From an uncultured Micrococcus sp. (GTDB lineage: Bacteria; Actinomycetota; Actinomycetes; Actinomycetales; Micrococcaceae), in NCBI GenBank assembly GCA_946222435.1, contig CAMIOJ010000067.1, positions 1-8,944 of the forward strand: a DNA stretch of 8,944 nt, read 5' to 3'. Position 1 is the stretch's first letter; the number at the start of each line of letters is the position of its first letter. A program made the position numbers and the translations under genes. This document shows positions 1-7,797 of this stretch, piece after piece. The notes beneath the pieces were generated by a model. It searched no databases, was not told the origin of the DNA, and was given only the letters and a program-made list of their open reading frames with translations.

Positions 1-64
1 CCACAGGGCTCCCCACGGCCCTCCACTGGGCTTCCTACGCCACTCCAGTGGGCTCCCTACGCGG
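1..64. repeat. Three imperfect 22-bp tandem repeats upstream of mraZ
   Basis: Units at 21-42 and 43-64 share about 18 of 22 bases (CTCCAsTGGGCTyCCTACGC core). The stretch 1-20 matches the same unit at about 15 of 20 aligned positions, so the array probably begins left of the window. CCACTGG (23-29) and CCAGTGG (45-51) also form a 7-bp inverted repeat around a 15-nt loop. No coding region is apparent on either strand here. It could be an intergenic repeat or the end or terminator of an upstream gene; the role is unknown. Confidence 0.5.
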
Positions 65-171
65 GCGCCACGGGTCTGGGTGCGCGGTCCCTCCACTGTC
101 CTCCATGGTCTTCTTCCCGCATGATTACGCGGAATTCCAGGGCTCTGAGTGTGGCGAGGGAGGCGTGGTGG

Positions 172-200
172 TTGGAGGGTGGGGGAAAGTGGGGTAGAGT
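172..200 (+). promoter_or_regulatory. Candidate mraZ promoter (sigma-70/SigA type)
   Basis: A -35-like TTGGAG (172-177) is followed by a 17-nt spacer and a -10 element TAGAGT (195-200) fitting the actinobacterial TAnnnT pattern. It is the only TAnnnT in the whole 266-nt leader. The predicted transcription start is around 206-208, giving a 5' UTR of about 60 nt before the GTG start at 267. It is likely to drive mraZ and, because the next gap has no TA dinucleotide, also the downstream genes. This is inferred from sequence only. Confidence 0.55.
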
Positions 201-204
201 GGAG
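177..204 (+). promoter_or_regulatory. MraZ operator: three GTGG boxes at 10-bp spacing
   Basis: GTGG occurs at 179-182, 189-192 and 199-202, exactly one helical turn apart, within GGGTGGGG, AAGTGGGG and GAGTGGAG contexts. Known MraZ operators are short G-rich direct repeats (TGGGN with 5-nt spacers in E. coli) upstream of mraZ and bound by the MraZ oligomer. Here the boxes lie over the -35/-10 spacer and the -10 itself, so bound MraZ would occlude RNA polymerase. Autorepression is therefore the likely outcome. A further GTGG at 168-171 is out of phase by one base. Confidence 0.7.
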
Positions 205-255
205 AGTAGAAGAGAGCAGAGGCGATGCATCGGCCGGTGCAGAGCTCGGCAAGAC

Positions 256-261
256 AGGGGG
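256..261 (+). promoter_or_regulatory. mraZ ribosome binding site that sets the GTG start
   Basis: AGGGGG lies 5 nt before the GTG at 267. The in-frame ATG at 225 has only AGAGG at a 2-nt spacing and would add 14 residues not typical of the family. Starting at 267 gives the standard MraZ N-terminus (M)FLGTYTPRLD. Confidence 0.6.
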
Positions 262-266
262 TGCCC

Positions 267-698
267 GTGTTCCTCGGGACCTACACCCCGCGTCTGGACG
301 ACAAGTTCCGGCTGATCCTTCCCGCCAAGTTCCGTGAGGAGCTGGCGGCGGGGCTGGTCCTGACCCGCGGTCAGGAGCGCTGCATCTACGTCTTCTCTGA
401 GCGTGAGTTCGCAAGGGTCCACGAGCAGATGAGGTCGGCTCCGCTCTCCTCGAAGCAGGCACGCGACTACATCCGCGTGTTCCTGTCCGGGGCCTCGGAC
501 GAGATGCCGGACAAGCAGGGTCGCATCACGGTCCCCGCTCCGCTGCGGCAGTACGCCGGGCTGGAGAAGGAGGTCGCGGTGATCGGCGCCGGAACACGTG
601 CGGAGATCTGGGACCTCGAGTCCTGGAACGCATACCTGGCGGAGCAGGAGGCATCCTTCTCCGACACCGACGAGGACGTCCTGCCGGGCATCCTCTGA
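267..698 (+). CDS. mraZ: Transcriptional regulator MraZ
   Basis: A 143-residue protein from a GTG start, which is the usual actinobacterial MraZ length. MraZ is a nucleoid-associated DNA-binding protein with two SpoVT/AbrB-like folds that assembles into a ring and binds direct repeats in front of its own gene. The N-terminal half has LDDKFRLILPAKFR (residues 10-23) and the C-terminal half has PDKQGRITVPAPLR, the paired DxxxR...LP signatures. F14 stands where the first copy normally has glycine (DxKGR), while the second copy keeps the glycine. The C-terminus holds the familiar AVIGAGTRAEIWD segment. It is first in the dcw cluster, preceded by a promoter with three phased GTGG boxes, so it is probably autoregulated. 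It is separated from rsmH by 245 nt of structured non-coding DNA. Identity is secure; the start (267 rather than 225 or 261) is likely. Confidence 0.96.
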   Translation: MFLGTYTPRLDDKFRLILPAKFREELAAGLVLTRGQERCIYVFSEREFARVHEQMRSAPLSSKQARDYIRVFLSGASDEMPDKQGRITVPAPLRQYAGLEKEVAVIGAGTRAEIWDLESWNAYLAEQEASFSDTDEDVLPGIL

Positions 699-714
699 CC
701 CGCCGAGAGGCGGG
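699..714 (+). other. Stem-loop directly after the mraZ stop codon
   Basis: CCCGCC (699-704), a GAGA loop (705-708, GNRA type) and GGCGGG (709-714) form a perfect 6-bp GC hairpin beginning one base after the TGA. No T-tract follows, so a classic intrinsic terminator is not supported. It could protect a 3' end, slow polymerase or be incidental in GC-rich DNA. Confidence 0.4.
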
Positions 715-730
715 CGGGCAACCGAACATC

Positions 731-835
731 CACGGATCCCTGAGCGTGGCCTCCAGCCGACGCGAGCCACCTGACCTGCCTTCCCCTGGGCCAGGCGGAG
801 CGCGGTCGGATGGGGATCAGGCCCAGGGATCCGTG
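731..835 (+). repeat. 12-bp perfect inverted repeat in the mraZ-rsmH gap
   Basis: CACGGATCCCTG (731-742) is the exact reverse complement of CAGGGATCCGTG (824-835), enclosing 81 nt. A smaller GTGGC/GCCAC pair (746-750 with 766-770) could form inside the loop. The right arm overlaps the arm of the 784-828 inverted repeat at 824-828, so in RNA the two pairings exclude each other. Either an alternative-structure leader for rsmH or a protein-binding palindrome is possible; the function is not known. Confidence 0.45.
784..828 (+). repeat. 9-bp inverted repeat, alternative pairing partner
   Basis: CCCTGGGCC (784-792) pairs perfectly with GGCCCAGGG (820-828) across a 27-nt loop. It competes with the 12-bp pairing of 731-742 with 824-835 because both use 824-828. 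Confidence 0.45.
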
Positions 836-841
836 TCGTCT

Positions 842-860
842 CCGGGGGAACGGCCCCCGG
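842..860 (+). other. Strong GC hairpin upstream of rsmH
   Basis: CCGGGGG (842-848) and CCCCCGG (854-860) form a perfect 7-bp stem with a 5-nt loop (AACGG). It follows directly on the competing repeats and lies about 84 nt before the rsmH start. There is no T-tract after it. It could be a weak terminator or attenuator stem, or part of the structured leader. Confidence 0.4.
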
Positions 861-929
861 CGTGACACGCTGAACCGTGCCCGCCGGCCGCGATGCGGCG
901 ACCTGACATCACCGGACCTGGCAATGGGG

Positions 930-937
930 GGAGGAGG
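930..937 (+). promoter_or_regulatory. rsmH ribosome binding site that sets the ATG at 944
   Basis: GGAGGAGG ends 6 nt before the ATG at 944. The upstream in-frame ATG at 893 has no such site and would add 17 low-information residues before the conserved region. Confidence 0.75.
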
Positions 938-943
938 AGTCCC

Positions 944-1954
944 ATGGACCACCCCGACACCGACGTGGCCGCGCTGCGTCCCGAGGACCGCCACCTGCCG
1001 GTCATGAGGGACCGCGTCATCGACCTCCTCGCCCCCGCTGTCGAGGCTTCCCGCCGCGCAGGACGGCGACCGATCGCCGTGGACGGCACGCTCGGCATGG
1101 GCGGGCACACGCAGGAGATGCTGCGCCGCTTCGAGGACCTGGTGGTGGTCGGCATCGACCGGGACCCGAACGCCCTGGAGATGGCGGTCGAGCGGCTCGG
1201 GGGCCTGTCCGCACGGCTCGTCCCCTTCCACGGCACCTATGACCAGGTGGCCGGCGCCCTCGCCGCGGCGGGGGTCGAGCGCATGGACGCGGCCCTCTAC
1301 GACCTCGGCGTCTCCTCGTATCAGCTGGACGCCCGGGAGCGCGGATTCGCCTACTCCTATGACGCGCCGCTGGACATGCGCATGGACACGCACGCAGGAT
1401 ACTCCGCCGCCGATCTCGTCGCCGAGGCGGAAGAGGCGGAGCTGCGCCGCATCATCCGCCGCTACGGCGAGGAGAGGTTCGCCGGGCCGATCGCACGCGC
1501 CATCGTCCGTGCCCGCGGCGAGGGGCCGTTGACCACCACCGGCGCGCTGGTCGAGGTCATCCGCTCCGCCGTCCCCGTGGCGGCCGGCGCGAAGGGCGGC
1601 CACCCCGCCAAGCGCACGTTCCAGGCGCTACGGATCGCCGTCAACGACGAGCTGGACCTGCTCGAGGCCGCCGTGCCGGCCGTGCTGGACCGCCTGCAGA
1701 TCGGCGGGCGCGCGGTGGTCATGAGCTACCACTCCCTGGAGGACCGGATCACGAAGAGGCACCTGGGGGAGTGGTCCACTTCTACCGCCCCGCCGAACTT
1801 CCCCGTGGTGCTCGAGGAGCACGAGCCGGTGGTCAGGATCCTGACCAGGGGGACGGAGAAGCCCACTTCCGCAGAAATCGCTGAGAACCCGCGCGCCTCC
1901 TCCGTAAAGGTGCGTGCAGCAGAGAAGATCAGGAAGTCACGAGGAACCCGATGA
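944..1954 (+). CDS. rsmH: 16S rRNA (cytosine(1402)-N(4))-methyltransferase RsmH
   Basis: 336 residues, close to the family's usual length. RsmH (MraW) uses S-adenosylmethionine to methylate N4 of C1402 in the decoding centre of 16S rRNA and acts in the cytoplasm. Visible motifs in order: HLPVM near the N-terminus; the SAM-binding DGTLGMGGH (residues 47-55); GIDRDP (70-75); YDLGVSS from residue 119, running into the QLD..ERGFAYSYDAPLDMRMD block; HPAKRTFQALRIAVNDEL from residue 220; and MSYHSLEDR (260-268). All are hallmark RsmH segments and none is broken. The start at 944 is chosen because of the strong GGAGGAGG just upstream. The stop overlaps the next gene's start by ATGA, suggesting translational coupling with the ftsL-like gene. 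No -10 element is visible in the gap before it, so it is probably co-transcribed from the mraZ promoter. Confidence 0.96.
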   Translation: MDHPDTDVAALRPEDRHLPVMRDRVIDLLAPAVEASRRAGRRPIAVDGTLGMGGHTQEMLRRFEDLVVVGIDRDPNALEMAVERLGGLSARLVPFHGTYDQVAGALAAAGVERMDAALYDLGVSSYQLDARERGFAYSYDAPLDMRMDTHAGYSAADLVAEAEEAELRRIIRRYGEERFAGPIARAIVRARGEGPLTTTGALVEVIRSAVPVAAGAKGGHPAKRTFQALRIAVNDELDLLEAAVPAVLDRLQIGGRAVVMSYHSLEDRITKRHLGEWSTSTAPPNFPVVLEEHEPVVRILTRGTEKPTSAEIAENPRASSVKVRAAEKIRKSRGTR

Positions 1955-2676
1955 CGGCACTGGAGGAGCACCGCATGGCCGCAACCGCAGAGGCACGGAG
2001 CCTCGCGCACCGTTCCGAGCGCGCCCTGGAGCCCGCCGCAGGCGCCGCCGAACGCGTCCGCACGCCCCTGGCCGTGGTTCCTGCCCCGCTGCCCCGCACC
2101 GGACGCGGCATCACGGTGCTCTGCCTGGGCATCCTGATCGTCGCCCTGGCCGTGGTCCTCGTCGCGAACATCACCGTCTCCAATCGGCAGTACCAGATGC
2201 TCGAGCTGCGCGCCGAGCAGACCGAGCTGTCCGAGGCCAACGAGCTGCTCGCCCAGCGTGTCGGCTACCTCGAGGCACCCCAGAACCTGGCCTCACGCGC
2301 CGGTGCCTTGGGCATGGTCGACGCGGCCGGCACCGCCGCCGTGGACGTGGCCACCGGCCGGGTCTCCGGCGAGGCGGAGGCCGCGACCGAGGGCGAGCGC
2401 GGAGCCGCCTACGTGAATCCGCCCGCCTCCCTGGACCAGCCCCTCGGCGTGAACAGCCTCGAGGGTGACGCCCTGCCTCCGGGCCACATCAGCGGTCCCG
2501 AGATGAAGGACCCGGCCGCGGAGAAGAAGGCTGAGGAGAAGAAGGCGGCCGAGAAGGAGGAGCGGGCCGAGGGGGACACGGCGGAGGAGCGTGCGGACCG
2601 GACGCGCTCGGAGGACGGCGCCGCGGCCGCCGGGCCCGAGTCCGACACCGATCGCGCCGGATCCGGCCAGGACTGA
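1951..2676 (+). CDS. ftsL: FtsL-like cell division protein with long charged C-terminal tail
   Basis: 241 residues, a bitopic membrane protein of the FtsL/DivIC type by architecture and position between rsmH and ftsI. The N-terminal cytoplasmic part is about 52 residues, followed by one membrane segment (about 53-74, ITVLCLGILIVALAVVLVAN). A short coiled coil (about 75-108) ends in RVGYLEAPQNLASRAGALGMV, which resembles the family's conserved end of the coil. FtsL links FtsQ/FtsB-type partners to FtsW/FtsI and helps activate septal synthesis. Residues from about 125 are low-complexity and rich in Ala, Glu, Lys and Asp, with a Lys/Glu block near 190-207. FtsL-type proteins are often only about 100-130 residues, but mycobacterial ones are also extended. 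The start may be 1951 (ATGA overlap, GAGG 6 nt upstream) or the ATG at 1975, which has its own GGAGG at 1962-1966. Primary sequence is poorly conserved in this family, so the assignment rests on context and topology. Confidence 0.82.
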   Translation: MTALEEHRMAATAEARSLAHRSERALEPAAGAAERVRTPLAVVPAPLPRTGRGITVLCLGILIVALAVVLVANITVSNRQYQMLELRAEQTELSEANELLAQRVGYLEAPQNLASRAGALGMVDAAGTAAVDVATGRVSGEAEAATEGERGAAYVNPPASLDQPLGVNSLEGDALPPGHISGPEMKDPAAEKKAEEKKAAEKEERAEGDTAEERADRTRSEDGAAAAGPESDTDRAGSGQD

Positions 2677-4478
2677 TGTCCGAGACCTCCGACCCCACCG
2701 GAGCCGATTCGGCCATGGGGGCGCGACGACGCGCGCGCGCCCTCCTGCTGGTCTGCCTCGTCCTTCTCGCGGCGGTCGCCCTGCGTCTCGTGTACGTGCA
2801 GGGCATCGACCCGACCGGGCAGGCGTCCAAGGCCCTCGACGAACGTCTCCGCTCCCAGGTCCTGACGCCGGAGCGGGGCTCTGTCCTGGACCGCAACGGG
2901 GCCGTGTTGGCCACCAGCGTCCGCCGCTATGACCTCGTGGTGGACCAGCGACTCGTCAAGGACTTCCCCGAGTGGGACGCGGAGTCCGGCGAGGAGCGCA
3001 TGATCGACATCGACGAGCGCATCGCCCAGCTCTCCACCGCCATCGGCGTGTCCGAGAAGGACCTGGCCGAACGGATGAAGGGCGACCGCCCCTACTCGGT
3101 GGTCAAGCGTTCGGTCACCCCTCAGGTGCGCGACCTCGCCATGGATCTGCGCGTGCCCGGCCTGATCGCCGAGCCGGTGGACCGCCGGACCTACCCCAAC
3201 GGACCCGTCGCCGGGTCCATCCTCGGCTTCGTCTCCGCCGACGGCACGGCCCGTGAGGGACTCGAGCTGAGTCAGAACGACGCGCTGGCGGGCAAGGCCG
3301 GCAAGCGTGAGTATGAGGTGGCCGCGAACGGATTGCGCATCCCCAACGCGGTCTACAACGAGACCCCAGCGGTCGACGGCTCGGACGTGGAGCTGACGAT
3401 CGACCGGGACGTGCAGTGGTACGCCCAGGAGCTCATCGCCGCGAAGGCCGCCGACTTCGACGCCGAATGGGCGAACATCGTGGTGCTCGACGCGAAGACC
3501 GGGGAGATCGTCGCCATGGCCGACTCCACCACCGTCGACCCTGCCGATCCGAACGGCACGGACCAGCTGTTCTGGCGTCCCACCGCCATGACCCAGGCCG
3601 TGGAGCCCGGGTCGACCGGCAAGGCCGTCACCATGGCCGCCGCCCTCGACGCCACCGACCTGACGCCGCTGAGCGAGTTCACCGTGCCCAGCAGCGAGGA
3701 GTTCCACGGTCAGAAGATCAACGACGCGAGTCCGCACGCCGAGTACGACATGACACTCGCCGGCATCTTCGCCCGCTCGTACAACGTCGGCACCGTCAAG
3801 GCCGCCGAGGAGATGTCCCTGCAGGAGCGGTACGAGTACATGCAGTCGTTCGGCATCGGCGAGGCGAACCAGATCGGCCTGCCCGCCGCCGCGGCCGGCA
3901 TGCTCGTGCCGCCGGAGAAGTGGGACAACCGCCAGCGCTCGACCACGGCGTTCGGCCAGGCCTACACGCAGACGACCCTGCACACCGCGCAGATCTACCA
4001 GGCATTGGCCAACGGCGGGGAGATGGTGCCCGCCTCGATCATCAGGTCGATCGTCGAGCCGGACGGGGCCGAGCACGCTTACCCGCGCCGCGAGGAGCGT
4101 CGAGTCGTGTCCGAGGAGACCGCGGACGAGATGCTGCGGATGATGGAGACCGTCGTCACACAGGGAACCTCCAAGCGCGCCGCCGTCGAGGGCTACCGGG
4201 TCGGCGGCAAGTCCTCCACAGCCCAGGCCGCGGGACCGTCCGGCCGTTATGACGGCTACAACATCGGGTTCACCTCCGTCGCCCCGCTGGACGACCCCCG
4301 CTTCGTCGTTTCCGTGTCCATGCACCGCCCCGGGGAGAACTATCAGGGCGCACGCCTCGACGCGCTGTCCGCCGAGCTCATGGAGCACCTGCTCCGCAAG
4401 TACAACGTCCCCGCCACCGGAGACGAGCCCCACGACTACAAAGTCTTCGCCGAGGACCCTCAGGACCGCCCGTGGTGA
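2676..4478 (+). CDS. ftsI: Septal peptidoglycan transpeptidase FtsI (class B PBP, PBP3)
   Basis: 600 residues. FtsI cross-links peptide stems of new septal peptidoglycan on the outer face of the membrane, as partner of FtsW and FtsL. A short cytoplasmic N-terminus and one membrane anchor (about 21-41) precede the class B dimerisation domain, which opens with ERGSVLDRNG (66-75). The transpeptidase domain has the active-site SxxK as S313-T-G-K316 (in EPGSTGK) and the SxN triad as S368-Y-N370. The third triad, normally KTG or KSG, reads K512-S-S514 (GGKSSTAQ), losing the usual glycine. The flanking GG-K and TAQ match the family, so the alignment of the triad is not in doubt. No PASTA domain is present at the C-terminus. 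The start overlaps the ftsL stop (TGATG) and has only a weak upstream AGGA, consistent with coupling. A downstream in-frame ATG at 2715 would remove 13 residues and keep the anchor. Confidence 0.95.
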   Translation: MSETSDPTGADSAMGARRRARALLLVCLVLLAAVALRLVYVQGIDPTGQASKALDERLRSQVLTPERGSVLDRNGAVLATSVRRYDLVVDQRLVKDFPEWDAESGEERMIDIDERIAQLSTAIGVSEKDLAERMKGDRPYSVVKRSVTPQVRDLAMDLRVPGLIAEPVDRRTYPNGPVAGSILGFVSADGTAREGLELSQNDALAGKAGKREYEVAANGLRIPNAVYNETPAVDGSDVELTIDRDVQWYAQELIAAKAADFDAEWANIVVLDAKTGEIVAMADSTTVDPADPNGTDQLFWRPTAMTQAVEPGSTGKAVTMAAALDATDLTPLSEFTVPSSEEFHGQKINDASPHAEYDMTLAGIFARSYNVGTVKAAEEMSLQERYEYMQSFGIGEANQIGLPAAAAGMLVPPEKWDNRQRSTTAFGQAYTQTTLHTAQIYQALANGGEMVPASIIRSIVEPDGAEHAYPRREERRVVSEETADEMLRMMETVVTQGTSKRAAVEGYRVGGKSSTAQAAGPSGRYDGYNIGFTSVAPLDDPRFVVSVSMHRPGENYQGARLDALSAELMEHLLRKYNVPATGDEPHDYKVFAEDPQDRPW

Positions 4479-4545
4479 CCGGCGCCGCGCACCTCCGCCC
4501 GGCACCCGCCGCACCGCCCCACACGCATCACCAGGAGCACGTGTC

Positions 4546-6264
<1,719 letters not shown>

Positions 6265-6267
<3 letters not shown>

Positions 6268-6279
6268 AGTCGGGTCCAA
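6265..6279 (+). promoter_or_regulatory. Candidate -10 element for a near-leaderless murF transcript
   Basis: TAAAGT (6265-6270), which includes the murE stop codon, fits the actinobacterial -10 pattern TAnnnT. A start at 6277-6279 would give a transcript beginning at or within 3 nt of the murF ATG (6280). No convincing -35 is seen 16-19 nt upstream, and murF has no Shine-Dalgarno sequence, which is what a leaderless gene would look like. Chance occurrence is possible. Confidence 0.3.
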
Positions 6280-7797
6280 ATGATCGCTCTCACCGCTTCC
6301 CAGATCGCCGAGGCCGTCGGCGGCACCCTCTCCGAGACACTGGACCCGGAGACCGTGCTGACCGCCGTGACCCCGGACTCCCGTGAGGTCGCTGGACAGG
6401 ACGGCGTCCTGTACGTCGCCAAGCCCGGCGAGCGTGCCGACGGCCACGACTTCATCGACGCCGCGCTCTCGGCCGGCGCATGTGCCGTCCTCGCGGAGCG
6501 CGGCACCGCCGCGCCCGACGGCACCGCGCATCCCTCGATCCTCGTCGCGGACGCGGTGGTCGCCATGGGTGCGCTGGCGCGTGAGGTCGTCTCCCGCGTG
6601 CGCGCCCACTCCGAGACGACCGTCATCGGCATCACGGGCTCCGCCGGGAAGACCACCACCAAGGACCTCCTGGCCGCGATTCTGGCCGATCACGGTCCGA
6701 CCGTGGCGCCGCAGGGCTCGTTCAACGGCGAGGTCGGAGTGCCGCTCACCGTCTTCCGGGCCGCCCTGGACACCCGGTACCTCGTCGTCGAGATGGGTGC
6801 GGACCACGTCGGCAACATCGAGTACCTCTGCGACATCGTGAGGCCGGACATCGGTGTCGTCCTCATGGTGGGCACGGCCCATGCCGGCAGCTTCGGCGGG
6901 GTGGAGAACATCGCCAGGACCAAGGGGGAGCTCGTGGAGGCGGTCGGCGCCGAGGGCGTGGTCGTCCTGAACCGGGACGACCCGCAGGTGGTGGCCATGG
7001 CCGAGCGCACCCTGGCGAAGATCGTGTGGTTCTCCACGGACGAGGACACCGTGCCGCTCATCGCACGTGACGTCGCCTCGGGGCGGGCCTCCGGCCTCGC
7101 GCTGGCCCGGAACCTCACCACCGACGACGAGGGGTGTCCGGTGATGCAGCTGCAGCTCGGCGCGGACACGGACGTCCCCGCGCTGCCGCTCACCTCCGGT
7201 CTGATCGGCGCCCACCACGGCCACAACATCCTCGCCGCCGCGGCGGCCGCCGCCGCCGCGGGGATCTCGCCGGCGGACATCGTGCAGGTCCTGGACGGAC
7301 TCGGCCCCACCAGCCGCTTCCGCATGGAGCGCACCGACCGCCCGGACGGGGTCACCGTCATCAACGACGCCTACAACGCCAACCCCGAGTCCATGCGCGC
7401 CGCGCTGAAGACCCTGGCCCAGCTCGGCCGGGCCACCGGACGGCGCACCTGGGCCGTCCTCGGGGAGATGCTCGAGCTCGGCGATGAGCACATCCGTGAG
7501 CACACGCTGGTCGGCGAGACCGTGGTGCGGCTCAACATTGCCCAGCTTCTCGTCGTCGGCGCCGGGGCACGAGCCCTGTACATCGGCGCCCTCAACGAAG
7601 GCAGCTGGGGTGAGGAGGCGCATTTCGCCGCCGACCTCGACGAGGCCTTCGACCTGCTCTCGGAGCGCCTGGCGCCGGGAGACATCGTCCTCGTGAAGTC
7701 CTCCAACGGCTCCCGGCTCGCCCAGCTCGGCGAGCGACTCGCCGCCGTCGGCGTCGAGGGCTCCGCATCGTCCACCCCCAAGGAGGAGCGCCCGTGA
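6280..7797 (+). CDS. murF: UDP-MurNAc-tripeptide--D-alanyl-D-alanine ligase MurF
   Basis: 505 residues. MurF is the cytoplasmic ATP-dependent ligase that joins D-Ala-D-Ala to the UDP-MurNAc-tripeptide made by MurE, giving the pentapeptide used by MraY. The N-terminal domain has TPDSREVAGQDGVLYVAKPGERADGHDF. The P-loop GITGSAGKTTTK begins at residue 117 (K124), followed by QGSFNGEVGVPLT, VVEMGADHVGNIEYL and ENIARTKGELVEA, all typical of MurF. The C-terminal domain has SRFRMER and the characteristic NDAYNANPESM, then AVLGEMLELGDE. A run of alanines occurs at GHNILAAAAAAAAAG, encoded by repeated GCC/GCG. The gene begins 12 nt after murE. Only GTCGGG-like bases precede the ATG and no Shine-Dalgarno is seen, so initiation may rely on coupling or on a leaderless transcript. 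The stop overlaps the mraY start (GTGA). Confidence 0.96.
   Translation: MIALTASQIAEAVGGTLSETLDPETVLTAVTPDSREVAGQDGVLYVAKPGERADGHDFIDAALSAGACAVLAERGTAAPDGTAHPSILVADAVVAMGALAREVVSRVRAHSETTVIGITGSAGKTTTKDLLAAILADHGPTVAPQGSFNGEVGVPLTVFRAALDTRYLVVEMGADHVGNIEYLCDIVRPDIGVVLMVGTAHAGSFGGVENIARTKGELVEAVGAEGVVVLNRDDPQVVAMAERTLAKIVWFSTDEDTVPLIARDVASGRASGLALARNLTTDDEGCPVMQLQLGADTDVPALPLTSGLIGAHHGHNILAAAAAAAAAGISPADIVQVLDGLGPTSRFRMERTDRPDGVTVINDAYNANPESMRAALKTLAQLGRATGRRTWAVLGEMLELGDEHIREHTLVGETVVRLNIAQLLVVGAGARALYIGALNEGSWGEEAHFAADLDEAFDLLSERLAPGDIVLVKSSNGSRLAQLGERLAAVGVEGSASSTPKEERP

Noticed and set aside
225..266. Earlier ATG start for mraZ
   Set aside because: It gives a non-family N-terminal extension and has a poor binding site; GTG 267 gives the normal 143-residue protein.
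57..770. 237-codon minus-strand open frame opposite mraZ, possible divergent gene
   Set aside because: It is antisense to conserved mraZ motifs and has no recognisable domain.
699..860. Classic rho-independent terminator between mraZ and rsmH
   Set aside because: Hairpins are present but none is followed by a T-run, and no promoter element is available downstream for rsmH, so full termination here is unlikely.
893..943. Earlier ATG start for rsmH
   Set aside because: It has no Shine-Dalgarno sequence, whereas GGAGGAGG directly precedes the ATG at 944.
4249..4545. Upstream extension of the murE reading frame by 99 codons
   Set aside because: It lies largely within ftsI in another frame, is rich in Pro/Ser/Thr/Arg as shadows are, and the strong AGGAG before 4546 marks the real start.
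7234..7260. GCC/GCG run with a 14-bp palindrome at 7234-7247
   Set aside because: It encodes the alanine-rich helix of MurF in frame; low-complexity Ala coding explains it without a separate element.
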